A stretch of DNA of 64,000 nucleotides, from positions 1,302,001-1,366,000 of the forward strand of contig NZ_CP062804.1 of assembly GCF_008801925.2 (NCBI RefSeq), in the 5' to 3' direction. Numbering within the stretch: position 1 is the stretch's first letter; each line of letters begins with the position of its first letter. Made by a program: the position numbers and the translations under genes. Source of the DNA: Cupriavidus basilensis. Lineage in GTDB: Bacteria; Pseudomonadota; Gammaproteobacteria; Burkholderiales; Burkholderiaceae. Under the pieces are notes generated by a model. That model had not been told where the DNA came from, made no database searches, and saw only the letters and a program-made list of their open reading frames with translations. Below, piece after piece: positions 42,461-51,306 of this stretch.

Positions 42461-43482
42461 GCACGCCCCAAGCCACCCAAGGCACCCAAGCGGCGCAACC
42501 CGGGCGCATGGCGCGTCACTGGAGCCAGATTCGCGAATCCACTTGCGTATGGGGCGTGTGGAGCCTGTACTGGCTGTATCGCCTGTGCGGCCGCGTGCTG
42601 TTCCGCGCGGTGCTGTACCCGGTGGTGACCTACTACTGGCTTGCCAAGCCGCTGGCGCGCCATGCGTCGCTCGACTATCTGCGCCGCATCCAGGCCGCTG
42701 CGGGCGCGGTCGGCCCGGCGGGCATGATGCCGGGGCTGCGCCACAGCCTGCGCCACCTGTTCTCGTTTGCCGACACGTTGCTCGACAAGCTGCTGGCCAT
42801 CGGCGGCGGCTACCGCTACGGCGCGGTGCGGCGCGAAGGCGCCGAGGTGATGCTGGCGCAGATCGCCAGCGGGCAGGGCGGCATCATCGTGACCGCCCAC
42901 ATGGGCTGCCTGGAGCTGTGCCGGGTGCTGGCCAACCAGCGCGCCGGCCTGCGCCTGACGGTGCTGGTGCATACCGCGCACGCGGCGCAGTTCAACCGCA
43001 TCCTGTCGCGGCTGGACCCGCGCTCCGGGCTGCAGCTGTTCCAGGTCGACGATATCTCGCCGGCCACCGCCTTGCAGCTGGCCGAGAAGGTCCGCGCGGG
43101 CGAGTTCGTGGCCATTGCAGGCGACCGTGTCCCGGTGCATGGCGGCCGCGCCGTGACGGTGCCGTTCCTGGGCGCGCCCGCGCGCTTTCCCGTGGGGCCG
43201 TACGTGCTGGCAGCGCTGCTGGAATGCCCGCTGTTCGCCATGGGCTGCGTGCGTTCGGGCGACGGCCATCTGCTGCGCTTTACCGAGCTGGCCCGTGAAG
43301 TGCGCCTGCCGCGCGCGCGGCGCGACGCAATCCTGACCGAGCATGCGGCTGGCTATGCGCAATGGCTGTCGCAACTGCTGGTGGAGTCGCCCTACGACTG
43401 GTTCAACTTCTACGATTTCTGGGGGCAGGGCGGCGCCGTGCCGGACGCAGCGCGCGCCAGCGCCGCCCCCATCGAGAACTGA
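42457..43482 (+). CDS. LpxL/HtrB-like lysophospholipid acyltransferase of the aryl polyene cluster
   Basis: The 341-residue protein has a membrane-anchor region (VWGVWSLYWLYRLCGRVLFR) and the LPLAT motif TAHMGCLELCR with His148 and Glu153 (H-X4-E). It also has GDRVPVHGGRAVTVPFLGAP and a C-terminal PYDWFNFYDFWGQG, all typical of lipid A late acyltransferases. It is the candidate for esterifying the aryl polyene to its lipid anchor on the inner membrane. It begins at ATGA overlapping the glycosyltransferase stop, consistent with a split of the bifunctional protein seen in other clusters. Confidence 0.88.
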   Translation: MSTPQATQGTQAAQPGRMARHWSQIRESTCVWGVWSLYWLYRLCGRVLFRAVLYPVVTYYWLAKPLARHASLDYLRRIQAAAGAVGPAGMMPGLRHSLRHLFSFADTLLDKLLAIGGGYRYGAVRREGAEVMLAQIASGQGGIIVTAHMGCLELCRVLANQRAGLRLTVLVHTAHAAQFNRILSRLDPRSGLQLFQVDDISPATALQLAEKVRAGEFVAIAGDRVPVHGGRAVTVPFLGAPARFPVGPYVLAALLECPLFAMGCVRSGDGHLLRFTELAREVRLPRARRDAILTEHAAGYAQWLSQLLVESPYDWFNFYDFWGQGGAVPDAARASAAPIEN

Positions 43483-43513
43483 CCTGAATCCGGATATCGC
43501 GATACCCAACCTT

Positions 43514-43963
43514 ATGCCCCAAGCCTCCCAGGACTTCAGCTTTGAGATCACGCTCAGCGCGGCTTTCCACGACCTCGACCCGATGAACGTGGTCTGGCAT
43601 GGCAACTACGTGCGCTATTTCGAGCAGGCACGCTGCGCGCTGCTGGCGCGCTACCACTACGACTACCCCGCCATGCGGGACTCGGGCTATGCGTGGCCGG
43701 TGGTGGACATGCGCGTCAAGTATGTCGGGCCGCTTACCTACGGCCAGTCATTCATCGTGCGCGCCACCATCGTCGAGTGGGAGAACCGGCTCAAGATCGA
43801 GTATGTGGTCCGCGATGCCGCCAGCGGCCGGCGCCTGACCAAGGGCTACACCATCCAGGTGGCGGTGGACATGGCCAATGGCGAGATGCAGTACGTCTGC
43901 CCGCCGGTCCTGCTGGCGTGCCTTGGCGTGCAAGACGGGGCGCCGCCGGAGCGCCAGGCATGA
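43514..43963 (+). CDS. apeK: Hotdog-fold acyl thioesterase (ApeK)
   Basis: The 149-residue protein is a 4-hydroxybenzoyl-CoA-type thioesterase. The motif FHDLDPMNVVWHGNYVRYFE at residues about 18-37 has the catalytic Asp at the position expected for this family (LDPMNVVWHGNY). In aryl polyene clusters it may edit stalled chains or release the product from the carrier protein. It starts 31 bases after the acyltransferase stop, and its stop overlaps the LolA-like gene (ATGA). Confidence 0.9.
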   Translation: MPQASQDFSFEITLSAAFHDLDPMNVVWHGNYVRYFEQARCALLARYHYDYPAMRDSGYAWPVVDMRVKYVGPLTYGQSFIVRATIVEWENRLKIEYVVRDAASGRRLTKGYTIQVAVDMANGEMQYVCPPVLLACLGVQDGAPPERQA

Positions 43964-44586
43964 TGCGCCGCCGCCTGTTGCTGGCGCTGTGCTGCGCCGT
44001 GCTGGCTGGCCCGGGCCTTGCCGCCGCGGCCGCGCCGGATTTGCTGGCCTCGGTGGCTGCGCGCCTGTCCGATGCCCCGGTCATCCACGGACGCTTCGAA
44101 CAGACTCGCCGCCTGTCCGGCTTTGCCAATCCGCTGGTTTCACGCGGAGACTTCGTGCTCGCGCGCGAGCGCGGCGTGGTGTGGAGCACGCGTGAGCCGT
44201 TTGCGTCCAGCCTGCTGGTCACGCCGGACCGGCTGGTCATGCGCGGTGCCGATGGCCGCGTGCAGCAACAGTTGCAGGCAGACGCCCAGCCCGCCATGCG
44301 GGTCGTGGGCGAATCGGTGATTGCCGTGCTGCGCGGCGACCTGCGCGCGTTGTCCACACGTTTCGAGGTGGCCGGCCAACTGCTTGGCAAGAGCGGCTGG
44401 ACCCTGACGCTGACGCCGACCGATGCCGGCATGCGGCGCGTATTCACCCGCATCGAGCTGGCCGGGGACCGCTTTGTGCGCACCGTGCGCCTGGAAGAAG
44501 GCAGCGGCGACAGCACCACCGTCAAGCTGATCGACCCGAGCGCGGCCGCCAAGCTTGGCGCCGATGAGGAGAAGCGCTTTGAGTAA
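43960..44586 (+). CDS. LolA-like outer-membrane lipoprotein carrier
   Basis: The 208-residue precursor has a signal peptide (MMRRRLLLALCCAVLAGPGL followed by AAAAAP) and a LolA-type half-barrel (LLASVAARLSDAPVIHGRFE, then GVVWSTREPFASSLLVTPDR). Such proteins in aryl polyene clusters are thought to carry the lipidated pigment across the periplasm. The start at 43960 overlaps the apeK stop, and the gene overlaps the exporter gene at the end (44579-44586). Confidence 0.87.
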   Translation: MMRRRLLLALCCAVLAGPGLAAAAAPDLLASVAARLSDAPVIHGRFEQTRRLSGFANPLVSRGDFVLARERGVVWSTREPFASSLLVTPDRLVMRGADGRVQQQLQADAQPAMRVVGESVIAVLRGDLRALSTRFEVAGQLLGKSGWTLTLTPTDAGMRRVFTRIELAGDRFVRTVRLEEGSGDSTTVKLIDPSAAAKLGADEEKRFE

Positions 44587-46960
44587 GGCGGCAAAGGTGG
44601 CTAAGGCCGCCCCGGCCACCGGCAAGCCAGCGCACGGGCTCAGCACCCTGGAGCGGGTGCTGGCCGTGGCATGGCTGCTGCTGGTGATCGCGCTGACGGT
44701 GCACCAGCTGCAGTTCTGGCGCGCCTCGCGGCTCGACACCGATGTGATGGCCTTGTTGCCCACCAGCCAGCGCACCGCCACCGCCGACCGCGTGCTGCGC
44801 CGGCTGGCCGATGGCGTCTCGCGCGAGATCGTGGTGCTGGTGGGCGCGCCCGACTGGGCCCGCGCCCGCGCCGCCGCCGATCGCTTCAGCGCGGCCGCGA
44901 AGCCGCAGGCAAGCTTGCTGCAGCCAGTGGACCGCATCGCCAGTTTCGACCTCGACGCGGCGCTGGCCTTCTACCGGCCTTACCGCGACCGCTTGCTGAC
45001 CGATAGCCAGCGCGCCATGCTGCGCCAGGCGGATCCCGATGTACTGTCCCAGCAGGCGCTGACCCGGCTCTACCAGCTTTCCACCGGCCCGCGCCTGACG
45101 GACTGGGCGGCCGACCCGATCGGGCTGTGGCAGGACTGGTGGCTGTCTCGCGCGGCGATCACGCGCGTGCATGAGCGTGATGGCCGCGCCGCGCTCAGCG
45201 CCGAGGGCAAGGAGTGGGTGCTGCTGACCTATCGCATCACCAAGCCTGCGTTCTCGGTGAGCGGCAATACGGACTACGGCGACGTGCTGCAGCTGGGCGA
45301 GCGCGCCGCCGCGCAGGGCGACGACGGCGTGCACGTGGTGGCTGCCGGCATTCCCTTGCACGCGGAAGCCGCCGCATCCCAGGCCAACCTGGAGATGAAC
45401 GTGATCGGCTGGGGCTCGCTGGCGGCGGTCTTGCTGCTGGTCTGGCTGGCCTTCCGTTCGCTGCGCCCGATCATCTTGGTGGGGCTGTCGCTGCTGATCG
45501 GCACGGCTGCCGCAGTGTCGGCCACCGCGCTGGTGTTTGACCGCGTCCACCTGATCACGCTGGTGTTCGGGGCCAGCCTGGTGGGCGTGGCGGAGGACTT
45601 CGGCATTCACTATTTCGTGTCGCGGCAGGCCAGCCCTGGCCTGTCGCCGCCGCAGGTGATGCGCCGGCTGCTGCCGGGCATGGCGCTGGCGTTGTCGACC
45701 AGCGTGGTGGCCTACCTGGCGCTGGGCATCGCGCCGTTCCCGGGGCTGCGGCAAATGGCGCTGTTCTCGGCCGTGGGATTGGTGGCGGCTTTCCTGACCG
45801 TGGTGTTCTGGTTCCCGCTGCTCGACCGCGGCCAGCTGCGCCAGACGCGCCTGTCGAGCTGGCTGACCGCCAGCCTGGCGCGCTGGCCGCGCGTGGGCAT
45901 GGATCGCGCTTCGATGCTGCTGCTGGGCGCCCTGGCCTTGTTCATCGTGCCGGGGCTGTGGCAGGTCAAGGTGGCGGATGACGTGCGCCAGCTGCAAAGC
46001 TCGCCGCCGGCGCTGATCGAGGCGCAGCGCACCGCCGGGCGCTTGCTGGGCACGCCTAGCCCCGCCCAGTTCCTGCTGGTGCGCGGCGACTCGCCGGACC
46101 AGGTGCTGGCGCGCGAGGAAGCGGTCAAGGCGGCGCTGGCGGGCGTGGTGGCGCGCGGCGAGCTGGAGGGCTTCCTGGCCATCTCCGATTGGGTGCCATC
46201 GGCGTCGCGCCAGCATGCCGATGCCACGCTGACGGATGGCCTGGAGGCCGCCGTGCGCGAGCGCGTGGCGCGCGCGGTGGGCGGCCCCGTGGGCGCGCCC
46301 AATGCCGCCGCGCCGGACCGTGTGCTGACGTTGCCGGCGTGGCTGGCGAACCCGGTTTCCGAGACGTTGCGCCACCTCTGGCTGGATCGCGAGGGCCAGG
46401 GCTACGCCAGCGTCATGCTGCTGCGCGGGCTGGACAAGCCCGCCACCATTGCGTTGATCGAGGCGGCGGCGGCCAAGGTGCCGGGTGTCGAGTGGGTGGA
46501 CCGGGTGGCCGACCTGTCCTCGCTGCTCAAGCACTACCGCGTGCTGATGACCTGGCTGCTGGGTGCCGGCGCGCTGGGCGTGGCGCTGTTGCTGGCGTGG
46601 CGCTATGGCAGGGCCTCGTGGCGGGCGCTGGTGCCGACCTTGCTGGCGGCGGCATTCAGCGTGGCGCTGCTGGGCTGGCTGCATGTGCCGCTGCAGCTGT
46701 TCTCCGTGCTTGCGCTGGCGTTGCTGCTTGGCGTGGGCGTGGATTACGGCATCTTCCTGCTGGAGCATCCCGGCGATGGCGAGTCATGGACGGCGATCGT
46801 GCTCGGCGCGGCCAGCACGCTGCTGGCCTTTGGCCTGCTGGCGCTGTCGTCCACGCCGGCGCTGCATGCCTTTGGCATGACCATGCTGTCCGGCGTGGGG
46901 GCGGTGTGGGTGCTGTCGCCATGGTTCCGGCCGCACGCGCCGCACGGGCATGCGCACTAG
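44579..46960 (+). CDS. MMPL/RND-family exporter of the aryl polyene cluster
   Basis: The 793-residue inner-membrane protein has two repeats, each with one membrane helix followed by a large periplasmic domain and a bundle of five helices, as in MMPL and HpnN transporters. Landmarks are LITLVFGASLVGVAEDFGIH (middle) and LALALLLGVGVDYGIFLLEH (second half), with the buried aspartates that relay protons. I take TTG at 44579, 11 bases after GAGGAG, as the start, since the longer frame from 44555 lies inside the previous gene. It probably moves the finished lipid-linked polyene from the inner membrane to the LolA-like carrier. Confidence 0.9.
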   Translation: MSKAAKVAKAAPATGKPAHGLSTLERVLAVAWLLLVIALTVHQLQFWRASRLDTDVMALLPTSQRTATADRVLRRLADGVSREIVVLVGAPDWARARAAADRFSAAAKPQASLLQPVDRIASFDLDAALAFYRPYRDRLLTDSQRAMLRQADPDVLSQQALTRLYQLSTGPRLTDWAADPIGLWQDWWLSRAAITRVHERDGRAALSAEGKEWVLLTYRITKPAFSVSGNTDYGDVLQLGERAAAQGDDGVHVVAAGIPLHAEAAASQANLEMNVIGWGSLAAVLLLVWLAFRSLRPIILVGLSLLIGTAAAVSATALVFDRVHLITLVFGASLVGVAEDFGIHYFVSRQASPGLSPPQVMRRLLPGMALALSTSVVAYLALGIAPFPGLRQMALFSAVGLVAAFLTVVFWFPLLDRGQLRQTRLSSWLTASLARWPRVGMDRASMLLLGALALFIVPGLWQVKVADDVRQLQSSPPALIEAQRTAGRLLGTPSPAQFLLVRGDSPDQVLAREEAVKAALAGVVARGELEGFLAISDWVPSASRQHADATLTDGLEAAVRERVARAVGGPVGAPNAAAPDRVLTLPAWLANPVSETLRHLWLDREGQGYASVMLLRGLDKPATIALIEAAAAKVPGVEWVDRVADLSSLLKHYRVLMTWLLGAGALGVALLLAWRYGRASWRALVPTLLAAAFSVALLGWLHVPLQLFSVLALALLLGVGVDYGIFLLEHPGDGESWTAIVLGAASTLLAFGLLALSSTPALHAFGMTMLSGVGAVWVLSPWFRPHAPHGHAH

Positions 46961-46990
46961 TTTCATGTTGAAGTCGCCGCAAGAAAAACA

Positions 46991-47014
46991 GCAAGACAAA
47001 TAGCAAGACAAATA
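46991..47014 (+). repeat. Tandem 12-bp repeat in A-rich spacer
   Basis: GCAAGACAAATA occurs twice head to tail (46991-47002 and 47003-47014) in a 69-bp, A-rich, G-poor spacer between the exporter and halogenase-type genes. Elsewhere in the operon genes overlap. Unstructured A-rich leaders of this kind favour ribosome binding. Confidence 0.8.
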
Positions 47015-47029
47015 AAACCAACAAGATCA

Positions 47030-48280
47030 ATGAGTCAAACAGGGTTGCAAATGAATACCGAACAGGTGGATGTCCTTATCATCGGCGCCGGCCCGGCGGG
47101 CTCCGTGGCGGCGGGCCTTTTGCGCAAGCGCGGCATTGATGTGCTGGTGATCGAGAAGGAGACCTTCCCGCGCTTCTCGATCGGGGAAAGCCTGCTGCCG
47201 CAGAGCATGGCCTACATCGAAGAGGCGGGCATGCTGCAGGCGGTGGTCGAGGCCGGCTTCCAGTACAAGAACGGCGCTGCCTTCGTGCGTGGCGACCGCT
47301 ATACGGATTTCGATTTCCGCGACAAGTTCTCCGCCGGCTGGGGCACCACCTACCAGGTCCAGCGCGCGCGCTTTGACGACGTGCTGATCCGCGAGGCGCA
47401 GAAGCAGGGCGCCGAGGTTCGTTTCAAGCACCAGGTGAGCGCCGTCGACCTGGAGGGTGAGCAGCCTTGCGTCACCGTGTGCGACCCGGATGGCAAGGCA
47501 TACCAGGTGCGGGCGCGCTTCCTGCTGGATGCCTCGGGTTTCGGCCGCGTGCTGCCGCGCCTGCTGGACCTGGAGTCGCCGTCGAACTTCCCAGTGCGCA
47601 GCGCCATCTTCACCCACGTGGAAGACCGCATCCCGCTGGGCACCTTCGATCGCAACAAGATCCGCGTCAGCGTGCATCCGGAGCATGTCGATGTCTGGTA
47701 CTGGACCATTCCGTTCTCGGACGGCCGCTGCTCGCAGGGAGTGGTGGCGGAAAAGCGCTTCCTCGACCAGTACACAGGGACCGAGACCGAGCGGCTGCGG
47801 GCGCTGGTGGGCGAGGAGCCTGGCCTAGCCAAGCTGCTGGCCAATGCCGACTGGGATACCCCGGCCCGGCAGATCGCCGGCTACTCGGCCAACGTGAAAT
47901 CGCTGTGGGGCAAGGGCTATGCATTGCTGGGCAATGCGGGCGAATTCCTCGACCCGGTGTTCTCGTCCGGCGTCACCATTGCCTTCAAGTCCGCCAGCCT
48001 GGCCACGGCCTGCCTGGCGCGCCAGTTGAATGGCGAGACGGTGGACTGGCAGGCCGACTACGGCCGCCCGCTCAAGGACGGCGTGGATTGCTTCCGCACC
48101 TTTGTGGAAGCGTGGTACGAAGGCCGCTTCCAGAAGCTGATTTTCCATCCCGATGCCACGCCGGAAATCCGCCGCATGATCTCGGCCATCCTGGCAGGCT
48201 ATGCCTGGGACCGCACCAACCCGTTCGTCACCGAGTCGCGGCGCCGCCTTGGCGTGCTGGAGCAGCTTTGCGCAGCCTGA
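47030..48280 (+). CDS. FAD-dependent halogenase-type oxidoreductase in the aryl polyene cluster
   Basis: The 416-residue protein has the FAD-binding GAGPAGS (residues 19-25) and the flavin-dependent halogenase motif WYWTIP (residues 223-228, W-x-W-x-I-P). Lys80 in GFQYKNGAAF stands where the hypohalous acid-activating lysine of phenolic halogenases lies (F-x-x-K-x-G). The C-terminal half contains FLDPVFSSGV. Proteins of this type belong to clusters for the brominated xanthomonadin pigments. It should therefore chlorinate or brominate the aryl head group, or be a related hydroxylase that has lost that activity. No flavin reductase gene is next to it. Confidence 0.82.
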   Translation: MSQTGLQMNTEQVDVLIIGAGPAGSVAAGLLRKRGIDVLVIEKETFPRFSIGESLLPQSMAYIEEAGMLQAVVEAGFQYKNGAAFVRGDRYTDFDFRDKFSAGWGTTYQVQRARFDDVLIREAQKQGAEVRFKHQVSAVDLEGEQPCVTVCDPDGKAYQVRARFLLDASGFGRVLPRLLDLESPSNFPVRSAIFTHVEDRIPLGTFDRNKIRVSVHPEHVDVWYWTIPFSDGRCSQGVVAEKRFLDQYTGTETERLRALVGEEPGLAKLLANADWDTPARQIAGYSANVKSLWGKGYALLGNAGEFLDPVFSSGVTIAFKSASLATACLARQLNGETVDWQADYGRPLKDGVDCFRTFVEAWYEGRFQKLIFHPDATPEIRRMISAILAGYAWDRTNPFVTESRRRLGVLEQLCAA

Positions 48281-48927
48281 TCGCCAGGCATCACGGCATT
48301 GGCGCCGCGCCTGCGCGGATGGCGCTGGGTGTTGCCGCTTGTGCGTTGCTGCTGGCGGGCTGCGCCGGCCCCGGTGCGGGGCCGGCGGCAGGTTCCGCAG
48401 CGCCGCCTGCCGCGCCCACCTTGCCTGCCGAGCAGCAGCCCGTGCCGTTGCTGCGCCTGCCGCCGGCATCGCTGGGCCGGGAGCTGGCGCTGCAGCAGCA
48501 GATCACCGTGGTTTACCGCACCCCGCGCGGGGAGGAGCGCCGCGAGATCCAGGCCTTGCTGGAAGCCGACGCCACCCACACGCGGCTGGCCGCGCTGGCC
48601 GGCGGGCAGGTGCTGGCGCGGCTGGACTGGGATGGGCAGGACCTGCGCGTGGTGCGCTCGCCCTGGGCGCCGGCCGAGCTGGTGCCGGAGCGTATCCTGA
48701 GTGAAATGCAGTTGTCGTTGTGGCCGGTCGAGGCGATTGCCGCGGCCTTGCCGGCGGGCTGGCGCCTGGAGGTCGAGGCCGGCCGGCGCGTGCTGCGCGC
48801 GGGTGGCGAGGTGGTGGCGCAGGTGCGCTATCCGGACCCGCAAACGATCGAGTTCGAGCAATACCGCGATGGCTATCGGCTGACCATCCGCACCCTGCCG
48901 ACGGCGGGGCAAGGAGGGACGAAATGA
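48268..48927 (+). CDS. DUF3261 outer-membrane lipoprotein of the aryl polyene cluster
   Basis: The 219-residue precursor has a lipobox, ALLLAGCAG. To include the positive n-region the start must be upstream of the ATG at 48319. A TTG at 48268 with GGAG five bases before it gives MRSLIARHHGIGAAPARMAL and overlaps the previous stop. The mature domain (ITVVYRTPRGEERREIQALL, FEQYRDGYRLTIRTL) belongs to the DUF3261 family found in aryl polyene clusters. It probably acts with the LolA-like carrier as a LolB-like acceptor. Confidence 0.82.
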   Translation: MRSLIARHHGIGAAPARMALGVAACALLLAGCAGPGAGPAAGSAAPPAAPTLPAEQQPVPLLRLPPASLGRELALQQQITVVYRTPRGEERREIQALLEADATHTRLAALAGGQVLARLDWDGQDLRVVRSPWAPAELVPERILSEMQLSLWPVEAIAAALPAGWRLEVEAGRRVLRAGGEVVAQVRYPDPQTIEFEQYRDGYRLTIRTLPTAGQGGTK

Positions 48928-50105
48928 ATGTCTTTATTAACGCACTGGGCATAACCTGCGCGCTGGGCGACGGCGCGGATGCCGTGCGCGCGGCGCTCTG
49001 GCGCGGCGACGCCCCGCAGGGCGGCGAGGTGACCGAGCTGTACAGCCCGGGCCGGCCGCTGCAGCTCGGCACGGTCAACGCCGCGCTCAGCCTGCCGGAC
49101 GACACGCCAGAGGTGCACCGTACCCGCAACAATGCGCTGCTGTATCACGCCGCGCTCCAGTTCATTGCGCAGGCGCAGGCCGCCATTGCCCGGGTTGGCC
49201 CGGCGCGGGTGGCGGTGGTGCTGGGCACCAGTACCTCAGGCATTGCCGAGGGCGGCGTGGCCGTGCGCGCGCGCGCTGCCACCGGCGCGTGGCCTGAGGG
49301 TTTCCACTATGGGCAGCAGGAGCTGGGTTCGCCGGCGCAGTTCCTGGCTGGCGTGCTGGGCGTGACCGGCGTGGCCTACACGCTGTCCACCGCCTGCTCG
49401 TCGAGCGCCAAGGCGCTGGCAGCGGCCGCGCGTCTGCTGCGCAGCGGCATGGCGGACGTGGTGATCGCGGGCGGCGCGGACACCCTGTGCTCCTTCACCG
49501 TCGCTGGCTTCAGCGCGCTGGATTCCGTCTCTGTGTCGCGCTGCAACCCGCTGTCGGCCAACCGTTGCGGCATCAACCTGGGCGAAGGCGCCGGCTTGTT
49601 CCTGCTGTCCGCCGAGCCGGGGCCGGTGCGCCTGGCCGGCTGCGGCGAGACCTCCGACGCGCATCACATGTCGGCGCCGGATCCCAGCGGCGCCGGTGCC
49701 CGGGCCGCGATGCTGCAGGCGCTGGACCGCGCCGGGCTTGCGCCCGCGGACATCGATTACCTCAACCTGCACGGCACCGCCACGCCGCAGAACGACGCCA
49801 TGGAAGCGCTGGCATGCGCCGCGGTGTTCGGCGCTGATCTGCCGCTGAGCTCGACCAAGCCGATGACCGGGCACGCGCTCGGCGCGGCTGGTGCGATCGA
49901 GGCCGCGCTGATGTGGCTGACGCTGGTCGACAACCCGGACGGCCGCCTGCCCCCGCACTGGTGGGACGGCGTGCCCGATCCGGCCTTGCCGGCGCTGCGC
50001 GTGGTGGCCCCCGGCGAAATGCTGGGTCGCGCGCCGCGCTACGTGATGAGCAATTCCTTCGCATTCGGCGGCAGCAACAGCGCCGTGATACTGGGAGCCG
50101 GCTGA
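48924..50105 (+). CDS. apeO: Beta-ketoacyl-ACP synthase (ApeO)
   Basis: The 393-residue protein is a complete condensing enzyme. The catalytic triad is Cys158 in STACSSSAKAL, His283 in LNLHGTATP and His317 in TKPMTGHALGAAG. With ApeC (37366) it should form the ketosynthase/chain-length-factor pair that extends the aryl starter with malonyl units. The start overlaps the lipoprotein stop (ATGA at 48924). The next gene, a dehydratase, starts three bases after its stop. Confidence 0.93.
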   Translation: MNVFINALGITCALGDGADAVRAALWRGDAPQGGEVTELYSPGRPLQLGTVNAALSLPDDTPEVHRTRNNALLYHAALQFIAQAQAAIARVGPARVAVVLGTSTSGIAEGGVAVRARAATGAWPEGFHYGQQELGSPAQFLAGVLGVTGVAYTLSTACSSSAKALAAAARLLRSGMADVVIAGGADTLCSFTVAGFSALDSVSVSRCNPLSANRCGINLGEGAGLFLLSAEPGPVRLAGCGETSDAHHMSAPDPSGAGARAAMLQALDRAGLAPADIDYLNLHGTATPQNDAMEALACAAVFGADLPLSSTKPMTGHALGAAGAIEAALMWLTLVDNPDGRLPPHWWDGVPDPALPALRVVAPGEMLGRAPRYVMSNSFAFGGSNSAVILGAG

Positions 50106-50107
50106 CC

Positions 50108-50578
50108 ATGACCATGACGTCCCTTGCCGCGTTGCCGGCAATCGCCGAGGTGCTGCCGCACGCCGGCGGGATGCGCTTGCTCGATGAGCTGTTGCGCGCC
50201 GATGAGGAACACGCGGTGGCGCGCACCACGGTGCGCGCCACCCAGCTGTTTGTCGATGAGTCCGGCATGCCGGGCTGGGTCGGCATCGAGTACATGGCGC
50301 AGACCATCGCCGCCTGGGCCGGCGCGCAGGACTGGCGTGCCGGCCGGGCGCCTGGCATCGGCTTCCTGCTTGGCTCGCGGCGCTACGAATGCGATGTGCC
50401 GGCGTTCCCGGTGGGCAGCGTGCTGACCATACAAGTGCGCGCTGAGCTGGTCGGCGACAACGGGCTCGGCATGTTTGCCTGCTCGCTGTCGCTGGGCGAG
50501 CGCGAAGTGGCGCGCGCCAACGTTTCCGTTTTCCAGCCTGCCGACGCGCAGGCTTTCTTGCAAGGACAACAACCATGA
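50108..50578 (+). CDS. apeP: Beta-hydroxyacyl-ACP dehydratase, hotdog fold (ApeP)
   Basis: The 156-residue protein is a FabA/FabZ-like hotdog protein with LPHAGGMRLLDELLRADEEH and GWVGIEYMAQTIAAWAGAQD. The latter has the glutamate of the central helix. In aryl polyene systems ApeP works with ApeI, which here is the C-terminal domain of the ligase fusion at 40015, to dehydrate the hydroxyacyl chain so that trans double bonds accumulate. A second in-frame ATG at 50114 is equally possible. Its end overlaps the reductase gene by 4 bases. Confidence 0.9.
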   Translation: MTMTSLAALPAIAEVLPHAGGMRLLDELLRADEEHAVARTTVRATQLFVDESGMPGWVGIEYMAQTIAAWAGAQDWRAGRAPGIGFLLGSRRYECDVPAFPVGSVLTIQVRAELVGDNGLGMFACSLSLGEREVARANVSVFQPADAQAFLQGQQP

Positions 50579-51306
50579 CGAACCGAACCGTGCTCGTCAC
50601 AGGGTCTTCGCGCGGCATCGGCCGCGCCATCGCGCTGCGCATGGCGCGCGAGGGCTACGATGTGGTGGTGCATTGCCGGGCCCGGCGCGATGAAGCCGAA
50701 TCGGTGGCCGACGCGATCCGCGCCCTGGGCCGCACCGCGCGCGTGCTTTGTTTCGACGTCAGCCAGCGGGAGCAGGCCGCGGCCGCGCTGCTGGCCGATA
50801 TCGAAGCCCATGGCTGCTACTACGGCGTGGTCTGCAACGCGGGCATTGCGCGCGATGCCGCGTTCCCGGCCATGACCGGGGCAGAGTGGGATGAGGTAAT
50901 CCACACCAACCTGGACGCCTTCTACAACGTGCTCAACCCGGTGGTGATGCCCATGGTGCAGCGGCGCAAGCCGGGCCGTATCGTCACGCTGTCCTCGGTG
51001 TCGGGGCTGGTGGGCAACCGGGGCCAGACCAATTACAGCGCGGCCAAGGCCGGCGTGATCGGCGCGACCAAGGCGCTGGCCATCGAGCTGGCCAAGCGCG
51101 CCATTACCGTCAACTGCGTGGCGCCCGGCCTGATCGATACAGAAATGGTCGAGGAACACGTGCTGGAGGAAGCCTTGCGCATGATCCCGGCACGCCGCAT
51201 GGGCACGCCGGACGAGGTGGCCGCCACCGTGGCGTTCCTGATGTCCGCCGATGCGGGCTACATCACCCGGCAGGTGATTTCGGTCAACGGGGGGATGTTC
51301 GGATGA
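50575..51306 (+). CDS. apeQ: 3-oxoacyl-ACP reductase, FabG family (ApeQ)
   Basis: The 243-residue SDR protein has the cofactor motif TGSSRGIG (residues 9-16), the NAG motif and the catalytic Ser141, Tyr154 and Lys158 (YSAAK). These have the same spacing as E. coli FabG. It reduces the 3-oxo group formed in each condensation with NADPH. The ATG at 50575 overlaps the stop of apeP, and its own stop overlaps the next ketosynthase start by 4 bases. Confidence 0.94.
   Translation: MTNRTVLVTGSSRGIGRAIALRMAREGYDVVVHCRARRDEAESVADAIRALGRTARVLCFDVSQREQAAAALLADIEAHGCYYGVVCNAGIARDAAFPAMTGAEWDEVIHTNLDAFYNVLNPVVMPMVQRRKPGRIVTLSSVSGLVGNRGQTNYSAAKAGVIGATKALAIELAKRAITVNCVAPGLIDTEMVEEHVLEEALRMIPARRMGTPDEVAATVAFLMSADAGYITRQVISVNGGMFG

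Noticed and set aside
44522..46768. Minus-strand frame of 748 codons opposite the MMPL exporter
   Set aside because: Low-complexity His/Gln/Arg-rich translation with no fold or start; shadow of the exporter gene.
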